Assembly: GCA_964036045.1 (NCBI GenBank) | Contig: OZ038382.1 | Location: 113,568,587-113,632,586 of the forward strand | Direction: 5' to 3' | Length of the DNA stretch: 64,000 nucleotides | Origin: Eutreptiella sp. 'Long Island Sound 2002' | Lineage: Eukaryota; Euglenozoa; Euglenophyceae; Eutreptiales; Eutreptiaceae | In this document: positions 11,437 through 23,607 of the stretch, in pieces | How the letters are laid out: every line of letters starts with the position of its first letter | How positions within the stretch are numbered: the stretch's first letter is position 1 | The notes under the pieces: generated by a model | The model's database searches: none | What the model saw: the letters and a program-made list of their open reading frames with translations, nothing else | What the model was told of the DNA's origin: nothing | Translations under genes and position numbers: made by a program

Positions 11437-13498
11437 TTACACCCTCGCCAAGCTAAAGCACAAGAGATCCACAGCGTATTGAGCAATGTGACGTCCATCA
11501 GTTACACTGAGCGCCAAAACCCTGCCAATCAGGTCCCAGCCAACGGCGGGGCCTGTAGCAGGACCTTCCAGGACTATGTCCCTGAGCGGAAGAGATGATA
11601 CAGTCGTTGTGGACACTACTGGCTGGCGCGGAGAGCACCAAGCAAGAGGGGGGGAAGGAAAATATATGAGAGAAGCCCCTGAGGCGCCCGTGTTAACCCA
11701 GGAACGCCTCAGAAGCCTGGAAGGGAGGGATCTGATGCCTTCTGAGGATGCCCCTGATCCTGATTCTTTAGCCGCTAAGGAAGCCCAGGCCGCGATGGAG
11801 AAGGTCACCACCGCCAAAGTGAAAGCCTGGAGAAAAGCGTGAAGGAAGGAGCAGGAGAAAGAACCGATGAAGGCGTATCCCATGTTCCGCACCACGTGGG
11901 GTGAGGGGTTCGAAGCACTTAATGGGGAAATATCCGCCACGACGTTCAATGACCCCTCGGATTGAGAGGATAACTGGATATCTAGAGAACCTACCCCATC
12001 GTTACCTTCGAGGCCAAGACCACCTTCGCCTCGTGGGCTGTGCCCCGAGCCCGTGCGCGTGGAAAGAGGTTTACCTTCACGTATGGCTGCCCCGAAACTC
12101 GGTCTGGATGAGACCATGGAACTTCATTTTCGGGTTCTGGGGGCTGGGGATGAAGATCTTGATTTGAGTGCACTGTCTGCAGCACTCAGGGCTAAACTGA
12201 GGCTGTCTGAACTGAATAAACCCCCTCCGACCATGTCCCCAGGTGTTGAACTACTGACGCGGGGCGTGAAAAGCTGCAGAGGGATCCGCAGCACCCCCTT
12301 GGACACTTGTCCAAGCCCTTTCCATCCTCGTGTGAGGACTGTTCCTGTATGCACTATTGGGGATTCTACTGAGGCTGAGATGGAGGGCTATGGTTTGGCT
12401 GCACTGGCGCCACTTGCCACTCTCTACCCCTCACCCCCCTCAGGTGGAAAAGGTGACACTGGTGTACCAGGTCGGGGAACAAAGGGCATCGCCACAGCGA
12501 ACCTTCAGATCTAGCTCCCTGAGTTTGATCCTAAAAACTTGCCCGAATGGGCCGAAGAGTTTTCGGAGTTTCTACTCCTCACCGGACAGCAACATGCTGA
12601 TGTCCGGACCAAGTGCACGCTCATCAAGAAGTCGTGCAAGAAAACGTTCCTTCAGCGGCAGCCGAAAACTCCCATCAGGAAGAGCTCCAGTTGGGGAGAC
12701 CTCCTTCAAAGACTGGAACAAATGTACCCAGTCTACGAAACGGACCTGAGTGTCCATACGGAGATAGAGGACCTAGCCCCACTTCCTGAGTCCCCCACAG
12801 CTGCCCGTATTTCTGAGTTCGTGGCGCAGCTGGAGGAGCTAATGGGGAGGATGAACCCCTCCTCATACGGGCCCACCGAGCCTCATCTGTGGCTCATGGG
12901 TAAAATTCCTCCCAGGACTTGGGTGAATGGTAACGAGACGTCCGAGAGGAAATCCTGGACTCATTCCTACGATGAGTTGGTTGATCTTCTGATCGAACTT
13001 GCCATGGAGAGAGAAAACGACTGTCACATGGATAACTATCTGCGCAAACATCTGGGGAGGAAGGCCCCTGCTGAAAAGCCTCAGGGAGGGAGGTCCCCAC
13101 AACCCCACTCTAACCCTGGGAAGGGTAAGGGAGGGCAACTGGAGCATATGAAGGAGACCCCCCCGGCTAAAGGCGAGGGAGACCCCAATCTTTTTTATTG
13201 CCAGCCTACGGACGACAAGGGGGGACCATGTCGCGCCCCTGACTGCGATGGAAGCAGCTCTTGTATGCTCCAATCGCGGCGGACGCGGAAGACCAAGGAT
13301 GGTCAGGAGGTCAAACACCAGGACCACTTCCGCTGCACTATCACGTGTGGCTACTGCGGCAAGAGGAGGCACTACGAGGATGAGTGCCACATAAAACGCC
13401 GCGAGTCCGAGAAGCTAAAGAAGGCCGAGGAAGAACGGCGTAAGAACGCTGGTAAGGGGGGGGGAGGCAGTACCCCAACCGGGGGAACTCCCGGTTGA
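11437..13498 (+). pseudogene. E2p gag
   Basis: One plus-strand frame from just after the PBS to the TGA at 13,496-13,498, broken by stops at 11,840-11,842, 11,965-11,967 and 12,512-12,514. The N-terminal section is acidic and Ala/Lys-rich (about 11,640-11,840). The capsid-like middle has LPEWAEEFSEFLLLTGQ, YPVYETDLSVHTEIEDL and SYDELVDLLIELAMEREND. The C-terminal nucleocapsid has a Cys-rich stretch and a canonical knuckle CGYCGKRRHYEDEC at 13,346-13,387, followed by a basic coiled tail. It is homologous to the E2m gag on the other strand. Confidence 0.85.
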
Positions 13499-15259
13499 GG
13501 TAACCCTGGAGGAGGGCAAGGAAACTCCGCACCCCCCAAAGGTGGAAAACCAGGGCCCACCCCCAAGGGTGAGTAGCCTGGGGAGAAGCGAACCACACCC
13601 TCTACCCCCAGCGCCGGTGGCGCTGACAAGGGAAACGAGAACGCCAAGAAGCGCCGCCTCAACTGGCACTCTAAGTGCCTGCAGGCGGCGGGCTTTGAAG
13701 TGAAGTTCCCTGAAGAGGAATAGGGGGGCGACTCCGAGGAAGAAGATTTGGTTTTCTGGATCACCGTCGAGATAGGTGATCAGGTTTACAAAGCGGTCTT
13801 GGACACGGGCGCCACGCTCTCAATTGTGGCCCGCAGATTGCTAAAACAAGCCAAGATCCGGAAAACCAAAACAGTGGCCATAAGTGTAGGGGATGGTCGG
13901 ACCATCCATTCCCTGGGGGGGGTTGATGTGACTGCATGTCTAGGCGATGAGGAGGTGACGCAGCACTGCAAAGTGGTTGACACCGACGCCTTTGACATTG
14001 TCCTTGGCACTAAATTTCTGTGCTTCAACCCCCAGGTGAAGTTGCTGTCCTTGCAACGTCCCTACGCCCTTCACTGCGATTTTGGCAGTGGCCTATACTC
14101 TGTCCCTCTGGAGCTGTCAGGTCTAAAAGAATCCGGTCTACGTTACGTGAACCGGTCTTACAGAACTGAGAACTATCAGTTGGTGCGGCCAGTGTTGGAA
14201 AATGGACTGGCCGCCCTGCAGCTGGACCTGAATAAAATTCAGGTAGAACCGTTCGCGAGTAAAGAGCAGCATCTGATGCAGCTCTACTGTTCGCGGAACC
14301 TAAACAATGCGTACCGCTTTTACTGGAAATCACTGGGGTTGTGCTATGCAGACCCCCCTTTCTCCCAGCTCGCCAAGGTGATTACCAAAATCGCCCTCGA
14401 AGAAGCGAGAGTGGTCCTGTGCACCCCCCACTGGGGTACCACAGGTGAACACGCCTATTGGAGGCGCCTCTTGGACCGTATGACCCTCAATCCCATCAAC
14501 GTCCCTGAGGACTCTCAGGAGACCATGCCCGCCCCTGAATGGGGCAGTTTCCTATCCATCGTAGATGGTGCTCCAAATCCCGTGCCCGTGCGTGACCTTG
14601 ATCAGGTTGTACTCAAGGGGTTGATGGCCGAAAACAAGGGCCTTACCCTCCATGATCTCAAGAAGAGATCTGAGTACTCTTCGGTTACCACTACGAGTGG
14701 TGAGTGCCCCAGTGAGCCGGAGACACCAGCAGTCTCTACACGGCTGGCTGATGCTGACGACCGCCTGAGCGATATTGCCAGTGTAATACCCCCGGTCCAC
14801 CCGGAGGTTGTGACACTGAAGCATAGCGCTTTCCTAGCGCAGTTGCTCATGGTAGAGGTGGATCTCGGCGAGTCCGCCCCTGGTGGGTCTAATGATCACG
14901 CCGTGTTCTCTATGAGGGCCACTGATGGTCCCTCAGGTCAGGTACCTGGCGCTAAACCCTCACCCAATAACATCCCCGTCTCTTGGTATGACGTGCGGGA
15001 ACTACAGCAGGTCCTGTTGGCTGAGGCTGAGGGTATCGAGCGACAGACCCGCCTGGACCTCCTCAAGAGGACCTGGAAAACCTCTATTCGGTCCGAGGAG
15101 GATGATGAAGAGATGACTCTCCCCGATCCTGAGACCCCTCTGGTATACTCCCTCCACTATGCCCAGGAACGCCAGGACTGGGAGGATGGGTTGCCCTCCG
15201 AAACGGTGGGGCGTATAAAAAAGCAGGATAAAGGGAAGAGTAACCTCCGCGCTGAGTAA
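13499..15259 (+). pseudogene. E2p aspartic protease and pro-RT spacer
   Basis: In frame with gag after stops at 13,496, 13,574 and 13,721. The uninterrupted part (13,748-15,259, 503 codons) starts with a retropepsin: LDTGATLSIVARRLL with catalytic Asp at residue 19, then IVLGTKFL near residue 90, equivalent to the I-L-G motif. The remaining roughly 400 residues form a spacer with no motif I recognise, ending at a TAA (15,257-15,259) in frame with the RT N-terminus. The protease active site looks intact, unlike that of E1A. Confidence 0.85.
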
Positions 15260-17028
15260 GACTTTTCCGAGAAAGTGGAGAGCATGAATCTCGACCCCCG
15301 TCTCACTAAGCTCATCCACAAGTATCAGGAGGTTTCTGGAGCGTTGCCCCCACCCCTGGCTTGTAAGAAACTGGTCCAGATGGACTTCAAACTCAAACCA
15401 GAGTTTGAAGGGTCGGTGGTGAGGCGCCGTCCATACCCCGCCCCAAAGACCAAATGGACGAGATCGACCGCCAGATCCAAGAGTGTAGAGATGCTGGCCT
15501 CGTCGAGGAGTATAAGCATGGGGACTACCCCCGCCATTGTAGCCCTTGTTTTCTGGTTGCTGAACCTGGGTCCACTGCTATGCGCTTGGTCGTTGACTAT
15601 GGGGATGTCAATAAAAAGACCCAGAACCACTCAGGGAGTATCCCCAACATGGAGAACACCCTGGAGAGAATCGCTAAGTGTCGATTGAAGACCAAGATGG
15701 ATAGGCGCAGTGGCTTCTGGCAAGTAGACCTAACCCGAGCAGCCCAGGAACTGCTTGCCTTTGTAACCCCTAAGGGCCGTGTCTATCGCTGGAAGGTCAT
15801 GCCCTTTGGTGTCGCGAATGCCCGTGCTCTCTTTCAGGAGCTGATGAACAAAATCCTATATATCCTGAGACGCGGACCCCTTGTGCAGGAACTGGTTTCT
15901 TGCGGGGCTGAGATGGAGGCCCACATGGACGACGTGAGCCTGGGTAGTAATACCCAAGAGGATCATATCCTCCTCCTGCAAGAGTTTTTCACCGTCTGTC
16001 AGGAAAACCATCTCCGCATCAAACTCGAGAAGTGTGAGTTTATGCGAGAGGAGATGGAGTACCTAGGGTTTGAAGTGGGGTATGGCTGGTGGAAACCAGC
16101 CGCGTCTACGATGCAGCCCCTACAGGACATGCAGATACGTGACAACCCTAAGAAGGGTCTACACGATGTGCGGAGTTTTTTTGGCGCCTGCAATTTTTAC
16201 CGACGCCATATCCACAGTTTTACGTATTCATCAGCCCCCCTGACTGACCTTATAAAGAAGACCAACCCTTGGCGGTGGACCGACAAGGAGGAGGCCTGTT
16301 TCCAGGAGTTGAAGAGGAAAATATCTTCCACCAACTGCCTCGGGGTGCCCCGCCCTAAGAACGAGATGATACCCGTCACGGATGCGTGTGACGTAGGGGG
16401 GGGTCGTACCCTGTACCAGTCGCAGGAGCTGAACCCCAATGAATCGTCGCACTGCCAGTTTCACACTTCAGGTCTGAACCGCGATGGAACCCTGAAGCAT
16501 GACTATCCCGCCAATGAATGGCGTCTGGTGCCTCTGGGGCACTGGAACTGGAAGTGGAATCAAGCAAGATCCAACTACAGTACCTACAACCAGGAACTCC
16601 TGGCTGGGATGCTCGTGCTCTCTTCCGGATCCCGTCTTCTAGGCACTAACCCTGTTGTATGGCTCTGTGACCAAGAGCTCGTGAAGACATTTCAGAAGGG
16701 CCCGCCTCCTGAAAAAGCGAAACTAAAACCATGGTGGACATACCTGAGTCAGTTCAGGTTGACCGTCCATCATATACCAGGTATAGAGAACGAGATGGCT
16801 GACTACATCTTGCGTAATAACTTCGACGCCCTCCTAGGCGGGAGCTCTCAAGAGTTGGCCAAAGAGGCGTTCCAACGTATGGATGTCCAGCTGGACCTAT
16901 CCATACCTACAGCAGGTGTACTGGAGGGCTGGCGCCTGAGAGACTACCAGGCTGAGTACCAATGTGTACTCAGTACCCTCAGTGATGGCCTAGAGGCACG
17001 CCTGATAGATGGCGACCGCTGGTATTAA
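15260..17028 (+). pseudogene. E2p reverse transcriptase and RNase H
   Basis: The RT N-terminus (15,275 to about 15,450: LACKKLVQMDFKLKPEF, VVRRRPYPAPK) is one base out of frame with the main body (15,454-17,028). The body has RT motifs MRLVVDYGDVNK, DRRSGFWQVDL, FGVANARALFQELMN and the catalytic box H-M-D-D (Met-Asp-Asp at 15,925-15,933; usual form Y/F-x-D-D). The RNase H domain follows with all four acidic residues recognisable: TDACD, YNQELLAG, LCDQ, MADY. A tether (LRDYQAEYQCVLS) leads to a TAA at 17,026-17,028 in frame with integrase. Domains are complete but translation would be broken. Confidence 0.9.
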
Positions 17029-18489
17029 GATAACCAGTACCTATACTATGAGGACCGCATAGTTGTCCCTGAGGCACGACTGGACGGCTGTCTGCAGTGG
17101 GCACACCACAGCTCTGGGCACACAGGGTGCAACCGGTCCGCTGCTTTCTTCAGTGAAGATTTTTACTGCCGACTATCCGAGTCTGAACTACGTGCCCGTA
17201 TGCAGTTCAAAGTGGACTCCTGAGACTGTCACGGCAGCAAACAGAGCGGCTCACGTGACAGAGGACTGGTCTCCAATCTTACCTTACCCTACTGTGCTAA
17301 CTCCCTGTTGTACGCGGATTTCATCCACGGTCTGCCTAAGTTTGTTTGCTATGATAGTTGTTTGGTGGTCACCTGTTGTCTAACCTGCTTCACACGTGCT
17401 TTCCCCTGCAACAAGAAGATCACAGGAGAGCAGACTGTGAAGATCCTGGTGGAGGAGTGGTTTGAGCCCTATGGGGCGCCTGAGGAGATCCACACCAATG
17501 AAGATGTACGCATCCGGAGTGATACTGGTTGGTACAAGCGAGTGCCGGACGCCCTGAACGTCCAGGTAACCACAGGTGTACCTTACACGCACACATCTAA
17601 CCCTCTTTGTGAGGGACAGAATCTTGTGGTGGAGCAGAATCTGAGGATTCTGATGAAACAGGAGCGCACCAAAATTTGGGTACGCCGGTTGCCCTGGGCC
17701 GTTCTGAGCATGAACTCTCAAGAGAGTTCTTCAACCGGCTATACCCCCCACGAACTGTTCCATGGGGGGCATCCTGCGTGGTTTTTCCAAACCCCTTTCC
17801 CCGAAGACTATAAGAGCCGAGTTGGGGACTGGCTGGAGCACCGGCAGGGCCTGGCTAACAGGGCCAGAGCTAACGTGAAATGCGTTCGAGAACGCGAACT
17901 AACCCAGCGTACCCGCACGAGACGTCCTGCCAGTTTCAAAGTAGGAGACCTGGTGCTTGTACACCACTCACGATTGCCCACATGGCCTCGCAGCTGTTTG
18001 CAGGACCCCAACTTTGGGCCCTATCGTATTATCAGGATTGATGGATCCAGGATCCATGTGAGGTGCAGCCCCCGTCTAGGTGGGGAGCTGCTGTGTGCTC
18101 CTAAGCAACTCAGACACTACGACTCCCCTGATGAACTATCGTGGGATGAGTGGCACTTGCCTGACTGTGAGGTCGAGCGTATCGACCTGGAGAACGCTGC
18201 CACCCCTGAGGAGGCAGACGAACTCGAGGAGATGACTGCCGAGGAAATGGCAGTCGATGGCTACTACGTGGTTGCAGGTATTGCACGTCATGAGTATAAA
18301 CAGGGCTGGAAATTACTGACCCTGCGGGATGGCTATGGGCTATCAGAGGCTACCTGGGAGCCTATGTCAGCCTTCATACAGCCAGACGGGGATATCAACC
18401 CCATCTTCTGTTCCTACCTCGTTGAGAACAACGAGAGGCAGTTGCTAACCCGTGCTGAGACCCTGTCCCAGCCTAAGAAGAGGAACTAA
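17029..18489 (+). pseudogene. E2p integrase with C-terminal chromodomain
   Basis: Same frame as RT after the TAA at 17,026. The zinc-binding HHCC region (HHSSGHTGCNRS … DCHGSKQS) is broken by a TGA at 17,221-17,223. From 17,224 the frame is open to 18,489: the catalytic core has D in YADFIHGLP (17,317-17,319), the second D in TNED, and E in NPLCEGQN. It is followed by a basic region, FKVGDLVLVHHSRLP, and a chromodomain-like end (YYVVAGIARHEYKQGWK … EATWEPMSAF). It ends PKKRN. The last 1,070 bases of this gene are repeated at 19,047-20,116. Confidence 0.9.
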
Positions 18490-19046
18490 CCTCCCAGGGT
18501 CGGTGAGCACTCTGAGCACTGCACCAACCGTGGCTGTGCCCTGCAGTCCCATGCCTATGGTTACCAGCGTGAGCCAGATGGCCGCTTATCAGGTTTGCAG
18601 CCAACTAGCTAGTGTTTGCCTTGTTGACCATGTGTGCCATGGGACCTGCCCTGATGTTATGACCTTGGGGAGCCAACGATGAACGGTGGCTAGCTATTCT
18701 AATGACCAAGGGGGAATGACAAGCAAGGTGTGTTCACCCTCCTTGGGGACAAGCGTGCCCACAGTTAGGACCCCCAACTCGGCCAGACCCATGGGGTTCT
18801 ACCCTTCCTAACCTGGTCGCTATACATGTCTGCCTAGGTATGTGTGAGTGTGCTCTGCCTGAGTTCCTAAGAGCAAGTTGCAGAAGTGGTGTCCTAATTA
18901 TACCCAAGTCTGCACCCTTCCTAAACCTGGAGGGTTGTCTTATTGATGCCACGGGGTACGCCCCGGGTCTCCCTTCCCCTATGCGCCCAATTTCTGTGCT
19001 GGCGCAAAACCTTGGGGGAATACCCAACGTACTATTCCAGGTATTG
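17420..19046 (+). repeat. 1,627-bp tandem duplication, unit 1
   Basis: A direct duplication with offset 1,627 bp: unit 1 17,420-19,046, unit 2 19,047-20,673. The units abut, so CACAGGAGAG follows AGGTATTGT at the junction. It includes the second half of the integrase core, the chromodomain and about 557 bp of 3' sequence. I find no difference in the coding part and eight single-base differences, all in the non-coding tail. Confidence 0.95.
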
Positions 19047-20116
19047 TCACAGGAGAGCAGACTGTGAAGATCCTGGTGGAGGAGTGGTTTGAGCCCTATG
19101 GGGCGCCTGAGGAGATCCACACCAATGAAGATGTACGCATCCGGAGTGATACTGGTTGGTACAAGCGAGTGCCGGACGCCCTGAACGTCCAGGTAACCAC
19201 AGGTGTACCTTACACGCACACATCTAACCCTCTTTGTGAGGGACAGAATCTTGTGGTGGAGCAGAATCTGAGGATTCTGATGAAACAGGAGCGCACCAAA
19301 ATTTGGGTACGCCGGTTGCCCTGGGCCGTTCTGAGCATGAACTCTCAAGAGAGTTCTTCAACCGGCTATACCCCCCACGAACTGTTCCATGGGGGGCATC
19401 CTGCGTGGTTTTTCCAAACCCCTTTCCCCGAAGACTATAAGAGCCGAGTTGGGGACTGGCTGGAGCACCGGCAGGGCCTGGCTAACAGGGCCAGAGCTAA
19501 CGTGAAATGCGTTCGAGAACGCGAACTAACCCAGCGTACCCGCACGAGACGTCCTGCCAGTTTCAAAGTAGGAGACCTGGTGCTTGTACACCACTCACGA
19601 TTGCCCACATGGCCTCGCAGCTGTTTGCAGGACCCCAACTTTGGGCCCTATCGTATTATCAGGATTGATGGATCCAGGATCCATGTGAGGTGCAGCCCCC
19701 GTCTAGGTGGGGAGCTGCTGTGTGCTCCTAAGCAACTCAGACACTACGACTCCCCTGATGAACTATCGTGGGATGAGTGGCACTTGCCTGACTGTGAGGT
19801 CGAGCGTATCGACCTGGAGAACGCTGCCACCCCTGAGGAGGCAGACGAACTCGAGGAGATGACTGCCGAGGAAATGGCAGTCGATGGCTACTACGTGGTT
19901 GCAGGTATTGCACGTCATGAGTATAAACAGGGCTGGAAATTACTGACCCTGCGGGATGGCTATGGGCTATCAGAGGCTACCTGGGAGCCTATGTCAGCCT
20001 TCATACAGCCAGACGGGGATATCAACCCCATCTTCTGTTCCTACCTCGTTGAGAACAACGAGAGGCAGTTGCTAACCCGTGCTGAGACCCTGTCCCAGCC
20101 TAAGAAGAGGAACTAA
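19047..20116 (+). pseudogene. Duplicated integrase C-terminal half with chromodomain
   Basis: An open frame of 350 codons identical in protein to the C-terminal part of the upstream integrase, from VKILVEEWFEPYG to PKKRN. It has the second Asp and the Glu of the D,D-35-E triad but lacks the first Asp and the HHCC domain, so it cannot be an active integrase. It is the product of the tandem duplication and has no initiation context of its own. Confidence 0.9.
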
Positions 20117-20673
20117 CCTCCCAGGGTCGGTGAGCACTCTGAGCACTGCACCAACCGTGGCTGTGCCCTGCAGTCCCATGCCTATGGTTACCAGCGTGAG
20201 CCAGATGGCCGCTTATCAGGTTCGCAGCCAACTAGCTAGTGTTTGCCTTGTTGACCATGTGTGCCATGGGACCTGCCCTGATGTTATGACCTTGGGGAGC
20301 CAACGATGAACGGTGGCTAGCTATTCTAATGACCAAGGGGGAATGACAAGCAAGGTGTGTTCACCCTCCTTGGGGACAAGCGTGCCCACAGTTGGGACCC
20401 CCAACTCGGCCAGACCCATGGGGTTCTACCCTTCCTAACCTGGTCGCTATACATGTCTGCCTAGGTATGTGTGAGTGTGCTCTGCCTGAGGTCCTAAGAG
20501 CAAGTTGCAGAAGTGGTGTCCTAATTATACCCAGGTCTGCACGCTTGCTAAACCTGGAGGGTTGTCTTATTGATGCCACGGGGTACGCCCCGGGTCTCCC
20601 CTCCCCTATGCGCCCAATTTCTGTGCTGGCGCAAAACCTTGGGGGAATACCCAACGTACTATTCCAGGTATTG
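19047..20673 (+). repeat. 1,627-bp tandem duplication, unit 2
   Basis: Second unit. It starts mid-integrase without the zinc-binding region or the first catalytic Asp and ends where unique 3' sequence begins (TTTTTCCTACC). Confidence 0.95.
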
Positions 20674-22865
20674 TTTTTCCTACCTACCTGACTACTAAAA
20701 GGAGGGGTGGCCAAAAGCTCTGAAGGCATATAAACGCCATTTTGCTAAGTGGCCAAAACGCTGACCTAACCACTGCCACAGCCCACCAACCCTGCTAAAA
20801 TTGCAGAAAGCGGGTGGGACAGTGACACACGCACTACAGGTCCTACACACCCTACAGTGGCACCATCCTGGTGGGCGAGCGCTACTGCAACTGGCTCAAG
20901 CCCCCACGCAGGACTACCACTCCTACACGCACGCTCTACTGGGTGGTGTTGAAGATAACGTCCTGGGTCCTAATGACCCTCCTGTGAAGAAGACAAGAGA
21001 ACACAGCGCTGCTAAGCAACTGTGGCCTAACAGGGACGTCACAACACGTTTCCCTGCTAGGGATTGGAGGGGAGGTGGCGTGCACAGCGTGGATGTCGAT
21101 GGAGTCGAACTGCCTTCGCCACTCCTGGCTGAGGAACAGTCAATTGATTGTGTGATCAGCGCCGTATATTTTTGCACGGCTCAAGTGACTGCACCAGTTC
21201 ACCCTGACCCTCCCACCTGTACAACAGAGGCCAATGGACTGGGTTCAAGACGGAGGAACCAAGACACACTCCATATATCATACGCTTCTTAGTGTGCCCT
21301 ATAATACACTGTTCCTGAATCCAGTTGCAAGCAAGCAAGCTTAGGGACTTTGCCCGTTCCCTTATGGAACGTAGGGCGAAGCCCTGGGTAACCTGGCAAG
21401 GGTTCATACCGCACGCACAGCGCGTGGCCTACTGTCAAATCCCTTTAATGCATCGTGTGCACGCATGCAGGGAAGGGAGGCGAGACCAAAACCAGGATAA
21501 CCACTGTGACCCAACCAGAAGGTGAGCTCCTCCTGGGCTTACCTACCTTACTCACCAAGCATCGTGTGAATGCCGAAGTGAAGCGAACGCAAAACAAACC
21601 TAAGCGTTTAAACAACCCTATTGCGAGTTATAAACAAACCTAAGCGTTTAATTGCATCGTGTGGCTTGCAACATTCGTCCTGTTGTGCCTGTTCTGTCAT
21701 CCGCGAAAAAGAGAACAGGGAATGGCGAATGAGAGACGACAGCACAACGCAAAACAAGCCTAAGTGTCTTAGACAACCCTACTTTAACGCACAAACGACG
21801 CAAACAGAGGACACACCTCTCTCTTGGACCTGTGCAGAGAGGGGAAGGTGGGTGCATGCACAAGGAGGCGTGGCAACGTGTATATGTCAGAATCTGGCAC
21901 ATGCATCGCGAGAACTTCGTCTTCTCTAACCCTACATGCGCACTACGTGCACCATTCGCCGAGCATACCTTTCAACCTTGTTTCTACCTGTGCAGGGGGA
22001 ATGCAGGAGTCGCCCAACCCCCCAGAGACACGACGGAGACAACCCGAACGTTTTAACGAAATAACCACGACGAACACAATGCATACGTGTGTCATGACAC
22101 TGGCATACCTGAGAGGTGAATTTTTCACCTGCTCTTCCTTTTGTTTGTGTTTTTGAGGTTTGTCCCTATGTTTTATAACAATTTTGATGCAACCATGCAG
22201 AAATGTTTGGTTTTCCTCTGTCAAGGCACGGCACACACCTCTCTACTCGATTGCCTTGTAGTGCCGTTAACTCCTTTTCTGGGCGCGGCTCTGTTGCGCT
22301 TGTCTGCGACTTTGAGTTTGGCCCTATAAATGACAATTTCTAACGTCTTATCGTCACTTTTTAACGATTTGACTTGTTAGGTCGCTGAACCTTTCGCTAA
22401 ATCACAGGACTCACTCCCTGTTGGTCCTCATTACTATTTTTTTCAGCTCCTGAAGTTTTGTGGGCTCCATCAGGAGTCTTGTTCCGCCCTGGCCGTTGGT
22501 CAGGACGATTACTGAAATACGTTGTTTATACAGCGATGACCGTCCACATTAGAGCGTTCGATCATACCCTGGTGGGTAGCAATGCAGACTCTAGGGAGGA
22601 AGTCATGGGTTCAAACCCGACTGCCCCGAAACTGTTTTTCCAAAGGTTTACGCTCACGCCAGCTGCTTTTGAGGATTGCCCCTTCGAAGGGACGTCATTC
22701 ACGGTACATCACGCTGTTTCTAAAGGGTACCAGCAGTGTGAACAGCTTCTATGAACTGATGAAGAGGTTTTGTGAAGGTCCACACCATTTTCTGAGGTAA
22801 TTTCAGGGTAATTTGAGCCTTTTTCCTTGGTCCTACTAGCTTAGCCAACTAGTACTCCGGTGAGA
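20674..22865 (+). other. E2p long 3' region
   Basis: 2.2 kb between the duplicated integrase and the 3' LTR. A 163-codon open frame at 20,801-21,292 has no recognisable motif and I do not call it a gene. The motif AACAAACCTAAGCGTTTA occurs near 21,595 and 21,636, with a variant near 21,757. A tRNA-like patch lies at 22,574-22,626. No clear polypurine tract directly precedes the LTR. Confidence 0.6.
22574..22626 (+). other. tRNA-like / pol III B-box-like patch
   Basis: GGGTTCAAACCCGAC resembles a TΨC arm and B box. The GGGTAG at the 5' end can pair with CTGCCC at the 3' end over 6 bp (one G·U), but the span is only 53 bp, too short for a normal tRNA and with no clear anticodon arm. It may be a tRNA-derived fragment or chance. 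Confidence 0.25.
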
Positions 22866-23607
22866 AGTAAGAAAAAGTCACTACCATGTCTTTCTTGGGG
22901 TACTTGATCCAGGCTACAGCCCCCATTTTTGCCTAAGGAAGTGCTGAGACTAACACTTAAACATTTTTGTTTCTCTTATGAAGCTTTAAGTACACTTTCT
23001 CGGCAACTAGGGTTAAAGCCCTAGCACCCCCATGAAGTTCACCCCTACCACCCAAAGGAGCGGAGGTATCATCCCTCATGGAGGTTATACCGAAATAAAC
23101 TAGGCACTTCATGCCTTGGGCCTTGTAGGTGAAGCCTAGTGGTCTCCCACGTCAGGACCCCTATACTCAAAAGTTTCTACTACTTATTGTGGTTCCAGAT
23201 TGTAACTGTTTCTGACATCAGTTGCTTGGCCAAGTCATTTCCTGTGTCTGGCCTAACTCCTATGCCCCAGATTCCTAACCGACTCTATTTCATCCAACAA
23301 AGTGCACATGAAGTGCTTGGTGCTATCTTGGAGATCTGAGTCATGCCAGTTTTCACTTAAAATCTTTTTTTTTGTTTAGAAAACCATTTGAGTTGCATAT
23401 TTGATTTCTCATTTGTCTATATGCAGCCCCTCTTTGCTTACAATGCTTTAATTTGGAAAAATACTATCACAATTCTGTTTTTGATCCTGTTTGTGGTGTT
23501 CCTTGTTCGTGGACTTGACCTTTTTGCAGTTTTGGGGAAACATCCTTTGAAGAGCAATCAAGGTTTTCAATATCAACAACAAGCCAGGGACATCAGAAAC
23601 TCTTTCC
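22866..23607 (+). repeat. E2p 3' LTR
   Basis: 742 bp, the partner of 10,683-11,423. It begins AGTAAGAAAAAGTCAC and ends CTCTTTCC, directly followed by the ATACC duplication and then by minus-strand gag of E2m. Confidence 0.85.

Larger units (their letters stand above)
10683..23607 (+). mobile_element. E2p: Ty3/gypsy chromovirus-type LTR retrotransposon
   Basis: A full-length but non-functional element of 12.9 kb: LTR 10,683-11,423, PBS 11,424-11,436, gag, protease, RT-RNase H, integrase with chromodomain, a tandem duplication of the integrase end, a 2.2-kb non-coding 3' region and LTR 22,866-23,607. The integrase-after-RT order and the chromodomain place it with Ty3/gypsy chromoviruses. The two LTRs differ at roughly 4-5% of the positions I compared by eye, indicating an old insertion. 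Gag and pol keep one frame over long distances but carry about nine in-frame stops and one clear frameshift near 15,450. Confidence 0.88.

Noticed and set aside
20801-21292. Possible env-like or extra ORF after integrase in E2p
   Set aside because: No signal peptide, transmembrane segment or recognisable motif; length is within chance for this composition.
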